DNA of 64,000 bases from Corynespora cassiicola. Taxonomy: Eukaryota; Ascomycota; Dothideomycetes; Pleosporales; Corynesporascaceae. Each line of letters opens with the position of its first letter. The stretch's first letter is position 1. The notes beneath the pieces were generated by a model that worked only from the letters and a program-made list of their open reading frames with translations, was not told the origin of the DNA and did not search any database. The position numbers and the translations under genes are program-made. This document shows positions 1 to 10,164 of the stretch, in pieces. The stretch lies in assembly GCA_022059125.1 (NCBI GenBank), contig JAEUWY010000006.1, positions 3,100,001-3,164,000 of the forward strand. Direction: 5' to 3'.

Positions 1-1394
1 TTGCATATTGTCCGAACGTGTCTCTGGACCGGACAGGCCGTCGACCGTCTCTGTTCTGAACTCCAGCTCGGTTGTTCGGACGATGCCGACCCCGAAACCC
101 CCACCACCAACATTACCAATGGCTCCCGGCTCAGCTTCCACATCGCGTTCGAGGCGAGCTTTTGGCAATATTGCTTCTTCAGACTTGGAAAAGTCATCGA
201 GCTTGACCGGTTTCTGCGAGCCGTACTTGCTGTTGCGGTTCTTACGCCCAGGCCACAACGAACTTGAGTGCGATGCAGAAGAGTTGGTGGTGGTCGGGGG
301 AGAGCCTCGGTATTTGATACGGATATAGAGAGGCTTAAGGCAGGGGAGGGAGCCGCATATCATACCGACGCAAATTTCCATGCTGCATGACGGTGTCAGC
401 TTGGGTCATGATCAAAATTGGAGACTGGCATAGGGATGATCCACATACGGAGCCCAGAAGCACAATTGTGCCAGAGTCCATGTCTTATCCTCTTCTTCGT
501 GATCGAAAAGGGCGGGAAGAAGGGCCGTTTTGACGACGGCAATAGCGCATGTACTGGATTGGATTAGATGAGGTCCTACGGCACGCTGAACTCGGAACAA
601 CCTACAAAATACCCAAACAACACAGGGCAATGACGCCAATCTTGGTCTTGGTAGGCAACCGTAGACTGCGGAACATCAAGACTGGAATGGTCATGAGCGC
701 GAGATCGGTGATGATGGAAATAGCTGTTGATTGCTGTTAGTGCTGATGGTTCAGGGAGATTTCGGTGTGTACCCGCGTTCGTACCTTGATACAGCCAAGG
801 AGCAGCTGCATACAGCGGGCCGCTCAGGCAGGTTCCTGGGGTGTCTGGCAGCCAGACCTTTTGGATTGGTCTGCACTGGATGAAATAGTTGATGGAGACA
901 TAGATGTCCGATATGGTCAGCGCCCACACAGATGCCCAGATGATGCGGCGATAAAGCGTCTTCGTAGGTGGGATGAGGCGCAGGAAGAAGACGGCGATGG
1001 AAACGCGCACGGCGTACAGGGCGAAGAGGTTGGTCGGTTCAGCGGCCCACAGCCATTTGAAGCATTCAGGTATCTGATTCTTGGGGACATAATAGATGTG
1101 TCTGCCTAAGCCCAGCTCAAATGCCTTTATCAAGATGCCATTTGTGAGAATGGTCAAAAACTGTGCGCGTGAGCCATGTACGGGTGGTGACGCAGTGAGC
1201 TCGGGGGGGCCTACGGTGGCTGCAAACATGATCCAGTCATCCCACCATACGTTGCGGCTCAAATACAGTCTCGTGTACAAGCGAAGCCATGCGATCAAGA
1301 CGGATATGACGGTAAATACAATAATGGCCGACATGTAGGCGCGTCGAAGGTCCACATCCTCCGGGAGCGGATGAGGGAGCGCCTCGCCGGCCAT
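1..1394 (-). CDS. Pth11-like seven-helix (rhodopsin-domain) membrane protein, 3' end off window
   Basis: Five exons join in frame: 1394-1215, 1160-785, 723-606, 553-449 and 382-1, separated by introns of 54, 61, 52 and 66 nt. They give 387 residues and are still open at the window edge. The N-terminus (MAGEALPHPLPEDVDLRR) leads straight into hydrophobic helices. The family signatures WWDDW after helix 2, YFIQCRPIQKVW before helix 5, ALLPALFD, and EICVGMICGSLPCLKPL at helix 7 identify the fungal rhodopsin-domain (SAT4/Pth11-type) family. There is no CFEM domain at the N-terminus. The cytoplasmic tail is polar and Gly-rich. Members are plasma-membrane receptor-like proteins, some needed for surface or nutrient sensing; the ligand here is unknown. 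It is the left neighbour of the UbiA gene, so it may be part of the same cluster or merely adjacent. The family call is firm; the function is not. Confidence 0.85.
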
Positions 1395-1667
1395 GGTGGT
1401 AGAATCGGGAAAGGGGCAAAGGGGGGCGGAGGGAGAGAAGGAAAGAGCAAACGAAAGGAAACAGAGAGGCCCTCACACCCTCCTCCTCCTCCTCCCATCT
1501 CCCCCGACTGAATCAAGGCGAAGGACCGACTGTGTTTAGCCGCTGGTGGGTGAGATGTTGGTGCATGTCAGACGCAACGGCCGGCCTCCCAGGGCGAGGA
1601 GGTCAGACATTCGCAGGCGGAACCATGGGGTGGGCAGTGAGATGGGATCAGGCCCGGCATGGCCATA

Positions 1668-2747
1668 TCAACAAGCATCGGCTAAGCAGGCGCCCAGGGC
1701 GCCCAGGGCGGGAGGCGCCGATAGCGACGGCTCGCCCGGCCGGGGGGCGACTAGCGGGAGCAGGTAGAGGCTCACCATCCACAGGTTCCAGAGGCGGAAG
1801 GTGGCCTGGTCGCCGGCCCGGTGCCTCTTGGTCAGCACCCGCCAGCTGACGGCGACGGCGAGGAAGGCGCAGGCCAGGCCCGGCAGCGGCCACCCGCCCC
1901 AGACGCCCCAGAACAGGGTTGCGGCTGCCGTCCAGAAGGGGACCAGCAGGCCGACGCTCCAGCGGCACGCGTCGGGGCCAATCACCAGCGGGACGGTACG
2001 GCGGCGTCGCAGGGCGTCGCCTTCCATATCCGGGAGGTCCTGCATCTGCACCGTCGAAAACACCACCGCGCCCACCAGCCAGAACCAGCGCACCCCGCAT
2101 TCGGAAGGCTCAGCGCGCGCCGCCACCGAAATGGCCCCCATGCTGAACGTCACGTACCCCAGCGCGTTCACCGCGTTCTTCGCAACACAGGACCGATCCG
2201 CCCCCCCCAGCCCGTTATACACCCACCCGAGCACGATGCCCGTCAGACTCTGACGCAGCCCGCCCACCCTCCAGCTGTACGCGATGGCAATGCTGTGCAG
2301 CACCATCTCGAGCCGCGCCGCCTGCTTGGGCGACATGCGTTGAGCGGGGAGCGGCCGCCATGGCCGGTTGGCCGCGTCCTCTTCTACGGCTGCAGGCCGC
2401 CGCTGGTTGTCAATGTTGAACGGCAGCAGTACAATCCACACCCAGAAGACGACGAGCGGGATCCGTGACACGACCGACCACGCCGTGGTGACACGGCCGC
2501 CCTGCATCACCTGGCCTGTCAGAGGCGAGCCCGGCAGCGCACCCATGATCCCGAATATCGACTTTGGGATCACTATGGTTTTGAGGTCGCTCCGCGTGAA
2601 CAGCCAGATGGTGTAGGCATGATAACACACGTCTTCTCGAGCTCTCGCAGCAAATCTGCCGGCACTCTGCATCTTCTGGACGTTAGCCTCTTGTTGGGCA
2701 CCAAGCCAATGGCCCTGGGGGCCTGGGAGACACACTGAACGATTCAT
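1668..2747 (-). CDS. UbiA-superfamily membrane prenyltransferase or terpene cyclase
   Basis: One uninterrupted exon encodes 359 residues. The frame is open further upstream to 2867 but only from a GTG; the first ATG is at 2747. The N-terminal block YHAYTIWLFTRSDLKTIVIP is characteristic of fungal UbiA enzymes. Two acidic motifs face the active site in this fold. The first is non-canonical (NIDNQ followed by EEDAANRPWRPLP, in place of NDxxDxxxD); the second is DLPDMEGD followed by RRRTVPL (canonical DxxDxxGD). Seven to nine hydrophobic segments are visible. UbiA proteins bind an isoprenyl diphosphate with Mg2+ and either prenylate an aromatic acceptor (AscA/StbC type) or cyclise the chain (fumagillin Fma-TC type). 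The altered first motif makes the cyclase-like branch a real alternative. It is divergent from the adenylating reductase at 3451, which suggests a joint pathway. Confidence 0.85.
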   Translation of the reverse strand: MNRSVCLPGPQGHWLGAQQEANVQKMQSAGRFAARAREDVCYHAYTIWLFTRSDLKTIVIPKSIFGIMGALPGSPLTGQVMQGGRVTTAWSVVSRIPLVVFWVWIVLLPFNIDNQRRPAAVEEDAANRPWRPLPAQRMSPKQAARLEMVLHSIAIAYSWRVGGLRQSLTGIVLGWVYNGLGGADRSCVAKNAVNALGYVTFSMGAISVAARAEPSECGVRWFWLVGAVVFSTVQMQDLPDMEGDALRRRRTVPLVIGPDACRWSVGLLVPFWTAAATLFWGVWGGWPLPGLACAFLAVAVSWRVLTKRHRAGDQATFRLWNLWMVSLYLLPLVAPRPGEPSLSAPPALGALGACLADAC

Positions 2748-3450
2748 ATCTGACCGAGACTTTGTGACTTGTGGGTACGGCAGCCTCTCGAGTACACACC
2801 ATGGCCATCTTCTGACGCGGGCCTTCGTCTGTACATATACACAATCGATTCTCGCCCTCCCCAACACCTCTTATCAAAGGAATGCCTTGTCTCGAGTCCT
2901 ATCCTATCCATCATACCTGGGTACCCGAGTTGGATTCCCAGCACTGCCTTGTTCTTGCTAAAGCTACGCCATAGTACATCACTCGCTAGCACTGATAGCG
3001 CTGGTAGCGCTGATAGCGCTGATAGCGCTGACTTCCATCTTACAATCTTAGTCTATTACCAGGTTTCGTGTCAGTACCTGGCATGTCACAGTACTTCACG
3101 AATCGGCGAAGCAGCGCCGCACACGGAAATATTCCATATGTAGTGCTGATCCCTTTCATATCGGAATGCACAGTTTCCAAATCCTTCGAGCCTTCTTTAA
3201 GAACCCGGCCAAAGGGAGACGTCTCACCCCAGCGATCAGGCCTTTCGCATTTTGTGGCACAGACTTCTTCTCCGCTCTTTCCAGCCGAGCATCAAACACA
3301 CTGACCCCCCCACCCGTCTTTCTTGACCACTCCCTCCCAAATCCCAAGCCCTTCACATAGCCGTGCTCAGTGGAGCTCACCTCATTCCTCGGCCTTTTCT
3401 TTGTCGAGCCCATCTTACAATTGTCCCTTATCTGCCTCCATCTACCCAAA
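2748..3450. promoter_or_regulatory. Shared divergent promoter of the UbiA and adenylating-reductase genes
   Basis: The 703 nt between the two start codons contain no convincing ORF. A 9-bp array with three TGATAG cores lies at 2992-3027. Stretches rich in CT near 3300-3440 are typical of the region just upstream of a fungal start codon. Co-regulation of the two genes is inferred from the head-to-head arrangement. Confidence 0.6.
2992..3027. repeat. 9-bp tandem repeat CTGATAGCG x4
   Basis: Four head-to-tail copies; the second has G for A (CTGGTAGCG). Three copies contain TGATAG, a match to the HGATAR core of fungal GATA factors such as AreA. Being inside a bidirectional promoter, it could be a binding array, but it could equally be a neutral minisatellite. 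Confidence 0.9.
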
Positions 3451-6400
3451 ATGAAACCAGTCTACGGGAAGCGGCTCATGCCCGCCGTCGTTGACGAAAT
3501 AGCACGGGAGAAGCCAGACCTCGTCTATGCGTCTGTTCCCCTTAGCACCAATATCGGCGATGGCTTCAAAAACATCACCTTCTCCGACATCGCTTCGGCT
3601 ACCAATCATGTGGCAGCCTGGATTGAGAAGACCATGGGGCGCAGCTCGGAATTCGAAACCATTGCGTACATGGGCTTAGGTGATTTGCGTTATGTTGTCG
3701 TTTTCTTAGCAGCAGTCAAATGCGGCTACAAGGTGAATGCATTCCAGGCACAGCCTTTGCGTAATCCCCCTATCTATTGTTGACACCGCCTTTCCAGGTC
3801 TTACTCCCGAGCTTGAGGAACTCTACGTGGATGAATACCAGCTTGCTTGAGCAGACTAAATGCACACATTTGCTGTTTGCCCCCGAGGTCGAGTCCTTCG
3901 TCAAGCCTCTATTGGGAGAAATGCCACACCTCAGCATTCATCCAATTGAGCCACTGGAAACCCTGATCAGACCAGATACCCCGCATTATATTTACGACAA
4001 ACAATATGATTTGGCGAGGTGGGACCCAATCCTTATCCTGCATTCCTCTGGTTCTACTGGACCACCCCGACCCATTGTCATGAACCACAATACATTTGCA
4101 GTTGGAGACAATGATCGAAACCTTCCCACCGTTCCAGGCCGAGTCAATCAAAATTGGTCGCTCTGGGACTTTCCCGAGAAAGAATCCTTCTTCTCTCCAT
4201 TTCCAGCATTCCATCTTGCAGGCTTCTCGTCCATGGTGATGCTCCCGATATATTATTCGAATGCAACCCTGATCTTGCCTCCTTCTACTAGGCCTCCTTC
4301 TGGACACTTGGTCAGTGAGATCATGGATCACTTCAAATTAAAGTCCATCTTTTGTCCTCCAATCATTGCTGAGCAGCTGGTTCAAGAGCCTTCGGGCCTC
4401 GAGAAATGCAGGTCGCTGAAATTTCTCCTGTATGCCGGAGGTCCCCTGTCCCAGGCTGCCGGTGAAACCCTGAGCAAGGTCACCGATGTTTGTCAGTTTT
4501 ATGGATCTACAGAAACCGGTCCTGTCCAAGCTCTTGTGCCGCGACGTGAAGACTGGGCAAGTCTGGAGTGGCACCCCAGACAGGAAGTCACCATGGATCC
4601 TTCGATCGAAGGCATGTACGAGATGATTTTGAAACGCAATCCTAGCCTGGAAGGGGTGCGAAGTATATCCTGCAATTTCCCCGATGTTGAGATCTGGCGC
4701 ACAAAGGATCTTTTCAAGCCCCACCCGACCAAAGAAGGACTTTGGAAGTTTCATGGCCGATCTGACGACATCATTGTCCTTTCCAATGGCGAGAAGTTCA
4801 ATCCTGTTCCAAGTGAGGTTCATATTTCCTCACATCCACTCCTGTCTGGCGCATTGATCATCGGCCAGGGATATCCTCAGGCTTCGCTCGTGCTAGAGCC
4901 AAAAGACCACCAGTTGGATCCGGTCGAACTGATTGATCAAGCATGGCCAACCATTGAAAAGGCAAACTCGGAGGCACCTGCACATGCGAGGTTGACCAGA
5001 GACATGATCATTGTCGGCACTAAAGATAGGCTTTTCGATCGAGCCGCAAAAGGCACTGTCGTTCGAAAGTCTAGTAGCAAAAAGTATGAGAGGGACGTCT
5101 CCGAATTATACACAAGGGAGATCTCAAAGAACTTGCAGCACATCTCGCTCGCTCCCTCTTCGGATCTCGCCATGACTAGCAAGTTTGTGGCTGACGTCAT
5201 CCACGTGGCTTTTCCTGGACATATGTTTACACCAGAGGACGATCTTTTCGTGATGGGCTTGGACTCGCTTCAAACGACTGAAATTATTTCTCTTTTGAAA
5301 GCAGGTATTCAATTTAACAGTGGCGACAACTTCTCTTGGGTTACGGCAAAGTTCGTGTATGAACATCCGACAATTTCTTCACTCTCATCGGCCATCTTCC
5401 AACATCTGGATTCGAAAGATGTGGGCACCGTTGCCGACAAAGGGCCTTCTCATCGATCGCAAAAGATGGAACAGCTCGTCGAAAAGTACACCCAGAACTT
5501 GCCAGAACCACAGGATAAAGCACCATCCGCCGTATCCCACGTGATTCTTACAGGTACCACCGGATCTCTTGGGACTCAGATCCTCGCCAAGCTACTTGCA
5601 GACCCCAATATTTCTCGAATTTCCTGCTTCGATCGCTCTTCGGATGCAGGAGAACGTGTCACCAAATCTCTTTCATCCTGGTCCTCCCCACCAATCCTGG
5701 ATCTCAATCGTGTCTCATTTCACCAAGTTGACTATGGCAAAAAAGACTTTGGACTCGAATCCCAAGTCTGTCTTAAACTCAAGGAAAGCGTCAGTGTGAT
5801 CATCCACAATGCATGGAAGGTTGATTTCAACCACTCTCTGGACTCTTTTGAAGCAGTCCACATCCGCGGGGTCCGAAACTTCATTGATTTTGCGGGCTCA
5901 TCGTCTATGATTCCCCGCGTCGTCTTCATATCCTCCATCTCTTCTGTTGGCAACTGGGCCAATATCATCCCAAAAGACGACCCGGCGAATTCAAAAGCCA
6001 TTATCCCCGAAGCCATCCCCCCGACCCCTGCCGTCGCGCAACCCATCGGCTACGCGGAATCCAAAGCAGTCGCAGAGCAAATCCTCGCAAAAGCAAATCT
6101 CAACAGCAGAATCCCGGTATCCATATTCCGAATTGGACAGATTGCAGGCCCCGTCTCTGCAAAAAACGGAGGCTGTTGGAACGAACACGAGTGGTTCCCC
6201 CTCCTTCTCAAGACCTCGAAAGCGCTTGGTGAGCTCCCCGCCGGAGAGACATTTGACAGCATCGACTGGGTTCCTATGGATGTTCTTGCAACTATAATCC
6301 TGGAACTGATTATCTCCTCCTCCTCCTCCTCCTCCTCCTCCTCCGCGCCCGCCTTGCAGGTACGACACATTGTGAACCCCACTGTGAGGCCTTGGGATGA

Positions 6401-6689
6401 ACTTCTACCGGCTGTACAGGGTAAGCTTGGTGTCGATCAAACCATGAGATTGGAAAAGTGGGTTGAAGAGCTGGAGAAGGTAGATTTGAAGGACAAGGAG
6501 GCTGTGGCGAGGCTACCTGCTGTCAAGATTTTGGATTTCTTCCGCGAGATGGTGAATTCGACGTGTGCTGGTGCTAAGAACACTCGCTTTTCGACGTTGG
6601 CTTCTCAGGATGATAGTTCGTCGTTGAAGGCTTTGGAGCCTGTGAAGAAAGAGTGGATCGAGAAATGGATTGGCCAGTGGGGGTTTTAA
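3451..6689 (+). CDS. NRPS-like adenylating reductase (A-T-R)
   Basis: Two exons, 3451-3732 and 3798-6689, with a 65-nt phase-0 intron, encode 1057 residues. The start MKPVYGKRLMPAVVDEIA fits the family. The adenylation domain occupies about residues 1-500, with HSSGSTGPPRP near 176, YGSTETG near 330 and GRSDDIIVLSNGEKFNP near 415. A carrier domain follows, with MGLDSLQ; the phosphopantetheine serine is near 583. The C-terminal domain from about 675 is an NAD(P)-binding thioester reductase (VILTGTTGSLG, then YAESKAVAEQ near 845). There is no condensation domain. Such enzymes activate a carboxylic acid, load it on the carrier and release it reductively as an aldehyde or alcohol; AscB/StbB do this to prenylated orsellinic acid. 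The substrate here cannot be read from sequence. It is divergently paired with the UbiA gene. Confidence 0.92.
6315..6344 (+). repeat. In-frame (TCC)10 encoding a poly-serine run
   Basis: About ten TCC codons in a row lie inside the reductase domain of the adenylating reductase, giving a serine run between an ELII helix end and APALQ. Being a trinucleotide array, it can change length without breaking the frame. Confidence 0.9.
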
Positions 6690-7635
6690 ATTTCAGGCCT
6701 CGGTTCGTAGGCAATGCCGTCTAAGGCACCTTTCTAGGTGGGTTACACTAGCATTCGCTGCAAGGATTTTGGATATAATTCTTGATGGTATCTTGGCTTC
6801 AATGAGTGGCTGTTAAGCTCAAGACTAATAGCATGATATATCACCCCAGAACTGTAGTATATCAGCCAAGGGAGATGCGCCTGTGTCTCTATTAAATCTT
6901 CTTGTGAACCATCTATCGACATTCACCGCGTACTAGACCGCGTACCCGTGATGTCATGTAGGCATAGTATACCCGAACCTACACCCGATTCAGCCCTACG
7001 GACCCTTGAATGTAGCAAGCAATCAACCAAAACACATTCAGGCTCAAAAGAACACAACGCCGCCCTCATCCTCAACAGCCGTCTTCTCAGTATAAAACGG
7101 CCTACTGATCTCGGCTCCTCAACCGCACGTGCACTGACAAGGGAAGCCAGCGACCTCATAAATGCAACGGGATGGAAAAAGCGGGGCTCCAGATGTTTCA
7201 AACACATTAAACGCGCCTTCCTAAAAACACCCACACGCCCACCTCCACCATGCCCCCGAGAGAAAGGCGCCGTGCCCATCACGATACGGCCTGCCAAATT
7301 GCGACTCGCCGTCGATCAAACGATCCCTTCGGGCCTTTGCATGCGATGGAAAGTCCTCGGGCGCTAATTTATCCATAGTATATACCATGACCCGGGACAA
7401 TGCCATGCGATAGATCCTCCAACCGCGAGCTGCTCGCTGCCCATCCTTTCCTTTCGAACGCTTCTCGCGTACATATCTTTTCCTTTGCTTTGGCTATTAA
7501 GAAGCCGTTACTTTCGTTTGCGCTGCTGCGCGATTTCCCTCTTTTGAATATCTGACCTTTCTTGTACATACTATACATTCCTAGGCCGCTGAGCCGTTCC
7601 CTCCATCCCGTCCCGTATAGGCCCAGACCGACAAG
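6690..7635. other. Intergenic region, 3' of adenylating reductase and 5' of PL1 lyase
   Basis: No ORF with family features was seen on either strand. The last 200 nt before 7636 are pyrimidine-rich on the + strand, as expected for a promoter and 5'UTR of the lyase. No repeat stands out. Confidence 0.6.
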
Positions 7636-10164
7636 ATGAAGTCTTTCCTCTGGACGTTTCTCCTCGCTACTGCGAGTGCCGCGCCCGCGCGCATCTTCAC
7701 TAGGGAAGAAGCTACAAAGAATCTCGTCGCCAGGAATGAAACTGCGGCCCTCCCGCCAAGCTCCAATGTGCGTGTGCGTCTGCATCCGGCCAAGGTGCGC
7801 GACACGGGTGACGACGACTACGTAAAGTGGACGATCCCGGAGGCGGCTTCCGCTCAACTCGCGAGCAACGAGACAGGCGAGACCGGACTCTCGTTCTCCA
7901 TCTCCGCGGCCACCGGCAAGCTCAACGGAAATTGGAACAAGGCCGTGTATAGCCGCATCATCAGTTCGCTGGGCGAGCGCGTAATCGGTCAGGGAATTTC
8001 CACAATCAACGAAGATGGGGACAATGCCGGAGGTGTTGCGATCACGTTGTCTATCGAGGGGTTGGCTGCGGGTGAGCACTCGCTTTTGACATGGCACAAT
8101 GCGTGGGATGCGCTCGATGCGACGGCGAAGCTGAGCGTAGCTGCGGACGGTAAAGAACTGGCTACTGGGGTCGAGCAGACGGTTCGTCTAGACAACATCT
8201 GGGAGTCGGGCACTTCGTATGTCAAGTTCACGGCGACGGAGGGCAAGGCCGTGGAGATTACGTTTACCCCGGACAGCGGAGGTGATGGCCGCGCCTTTTT
8301 CAACGGATTTGAGGTTGATGGATATGCGGCTGAGCACCGTATCAGCTTCCCCAGTCCAGCACACAGGAATGAACGAGTCGAGGTCCAAGGCAATGGCACT
8401 GCTGTCCCGGTCTCCTGGAGGGCTGCCACTGTCGAAGGCGCCACTTACAATGTCTACATTGGAACCACACCCGAGGAACTCAAGAGCGCGGCGCTCGACC
8501 TTGCCGAGACAAGCACCGCTTTCACGGGTCTCAACACATTGGATACTTACTACTGGCGCGTAGACGTCGCCTCAGGAAACGAGACATATACGGGACGTGT
8601 CTTTACGTTCCGTGGAGCCCAGCTTGCATTCCCCGGTGCCGAGGGCTACGGACGCTTTGCGCGAGGAGGACGTGGCGGAAAGGTGGTCCATGTCACTTCG
8701 CTCGAGGACACTGAAGAAGTAGGTACCCTTAGATATGCGTTGACCATTGCTACTGGGCCTCGCATCGTCGTCTTCGACGTCGGTGGTGTCATCACCACCA
8801 CCTCCCGTATGTCGGTGAACAGCAACGCCATCACGCTGGCCGGCCAAACCGCTCCGGGAAAAGGTATCGTGATTCAGGGCCGTCCCCTCGGCCTCACTGG
8901 CGCAACGGACGTCATATTCCGCCACATACGCGTGCGCCCGGGCACCGTATCCAACGACACTATTGATGGCATGGGCATGCAGGGCTCCAACCACGCCATC
9001 TTCGACCGCTGCAGCATGGGCTGGACCATCGACGAGGCCTTCTCCTCCCGCTCCGCAAACAACATCACCTTCCAGCGCAGCATGATCAGCGAGCCCCTCA
9101 ATATCGCAGGCCACAAGAACTACCCCGCCGGCACCGCCCACGGCTACGCCGCCTCCATCGGTGGCGACGTCGGCTCCTTCCACCACAACCTCATCGCCCA
9201 TGCCGAAGGCCGCTCCTGGAGCATGGCCGGCGGTGTCGACGCCTTCGCCGCCTTCGCAGGAAAACTAGACATCAGGAATAACGTCGTGTACAACTTTGGC
9301 GGCCGCGTCACGGATGGCGGCGCCCACCAGGGCCAGTTCGTAGGCAACACGTACAAGCAAGGCCCCGCCTCGACCCTCACCTACGCCCTGCGCGCCCAGT
9401 ACGAGGACGACATGCCAGGCACCCAGCAATACTACTGCGCCGGCAACGCGATGCCCGGTGTCTTCACCGCCGACAGCGAGCAGTTCGTCGACGACGGCAC
9501 CGGCAAGGAGGACAACGTCGCCTGCTGGGCCGACGTAAGCATCGACGCCGTGTCCTACCAGAAATTCGTCGCAGAGCCCTTCTTCGAGCCCCACGTCGAC
9601 ACCCAGGACGCCGCAGAGGCCTACAAGCGTGTCCTCAGCGACGCTGGCGCCTCCCAGCCCCACCCCGACGGCCACGATGCCCGCATCGTGCGCGAGACGC
9701 TCAACGGCACCGCCACATACACCGGCAGCGTCGGCGGCAAGAAGGGCATCATCGACAATCCCGCCGACGTCGGCGGCCTCGAGGACTTCCCCAGCGTGAC
9801 TCGTGGCGCGAGTTGGGATGCCGATGGAGATGGTATTGCGGACTGGTACGATGGCGAGACGGGCGGCGAGGGTTGGACGCCGATTGAGGGGTACTTGAAC
9901 TTCATGGCTGAGCCGCACGTCTTCGTCGTGCCGGGGGGTAGCGTCGAGATTGATCTCGCGGCCTTGGCGAGGGGGTTCGTGGACCCGGTTTTTACAGTCG
10001 AGGGCGCAAGTGTTGGGGCTGTGGAGGTGAGTGGCGCGAAGGCGGTTTATACGGCCAAGGAGGCGGGGGTGGAGAGGCTTAGGGTTGGGATTGAGGATAA
10101 GGAGGGGAGTGTTTGGGAGAGGCCGTTTGGTGTGGCGGTGTTTGAGGGGGCGGATGAGGTGTAG
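7636..10164 (+). CDS. Secreted polysaccharide lyase family 1 (pectate lyase-like) protein
   Basis: A single intronless ORF encodes 842 residues. MKSFLWTFLLATASAAPA is a classical secretion signal with a likely cut after an Ala. Residues about 60-240 form a beta-rich domain of carbohydrate-binding type (NTAWD-like wording LTWHNAWD, DGRAFFNGFEVDGY). Residues about 250-325 resemble a fibronectin-III module (VSWRAATVEGATYNVYIG, YYWRVDV). The catalytic right-handed beta-helix starts with FPGAEGYGRFARGGRGG near 332 and carries VIFRHIRVRPG, FDRCSMGWTIDEAFS and NVVYNFGGR, typical of PL1 pectate lyases. The long multi-domain layout is more like bacterial PL1 proteins than the roughly 330-residue fungal pectate lyases. 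It probably acts outside the cell on pectin by beta-elimination. The exact substrate is uncertain. Confidence 0.85.
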   Translation: MKSFLWTFLLATASAAPARIFTREEATKNLVARNETAALPPSSNVRVRLHPAKVRDTGDDDYVKWTIPEAASAQLASNETGETGLSFSISAATGKLNGNWNKAVYSRIISSLGERVIGQGISTINEDGDNAGGVAITLSIEGLAAGEHSLLTWHNAWDALDATAKLSVAADGKELATGVEQTVRLDNIWESGTSYVKFTATEGKAVEITFTPDSGGDGRAFFNGFEVDGYAAEHRISFPSPAHRNERVEVQGNGTAVPVSWRAATVEGATYNVYIGTTPEELKSAALDLAETSTAFTGLNTLDTYYWRVDVASGNETYTGRVFTFRGAQLAFPGAEGYGRFARGGRGGKVVHVTSLEDTEEVGTLRYALTIATGPRIVVFDVGGVITTTSRMSVNSNAITLAGQTAPGKGIVIQGRPLGLTGATDVIFRHIRVRPGTVSNDTIDGMGMQGSNHAIFDRCSMGWTIDEAFSSRSANNITFQRSMISEPLNIAGHKNYPAGTAHGYAASIGGDVGSFHHNLIAHAEGRSWSMAGGVDAFAAFAGKLDIRNNVVYNFGGRVTDGGAHQGQFVGNTYKQGPASTLTYALRAQYEDDMPGTQQYYCAGNAMPGVFTADSEQFVDDGTGKEDNVACWADVSIDAVSYQKFVAEPFFEPHVDTQDAAEAYKRVLSDAGASQPHPDGHDARIVRETLNGTATYTGSVGGKKGIIDNPADVGGLEDFPSVTRGASWDADGDGIADWYDGETGGEGWTPIEGYLNFMAEPHVFVVPGGSVEIDLAALARGFVDPVFTVEGASVGAVEVSGAKAVYTAKEAGVERLRVGIEDKEGSVWERPFGVAVFEGADEV

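Noticed and set aside
412..740. Apparent frameshift in the middle of the Pth11-like gene
   Set aside because: A 52-nt intron (554-605, GT...AG) restores the frame and yields the family-typical block ending in ALLPALFD, so there is no pseudogene.
3370..3450. Upstream extension of adenylating reductase exon 1
   Set aside because: The frame is open to 3370 only from a non-ATG codon; MKPVYGKRLMP at 3451 matches the start of the enzyme family.
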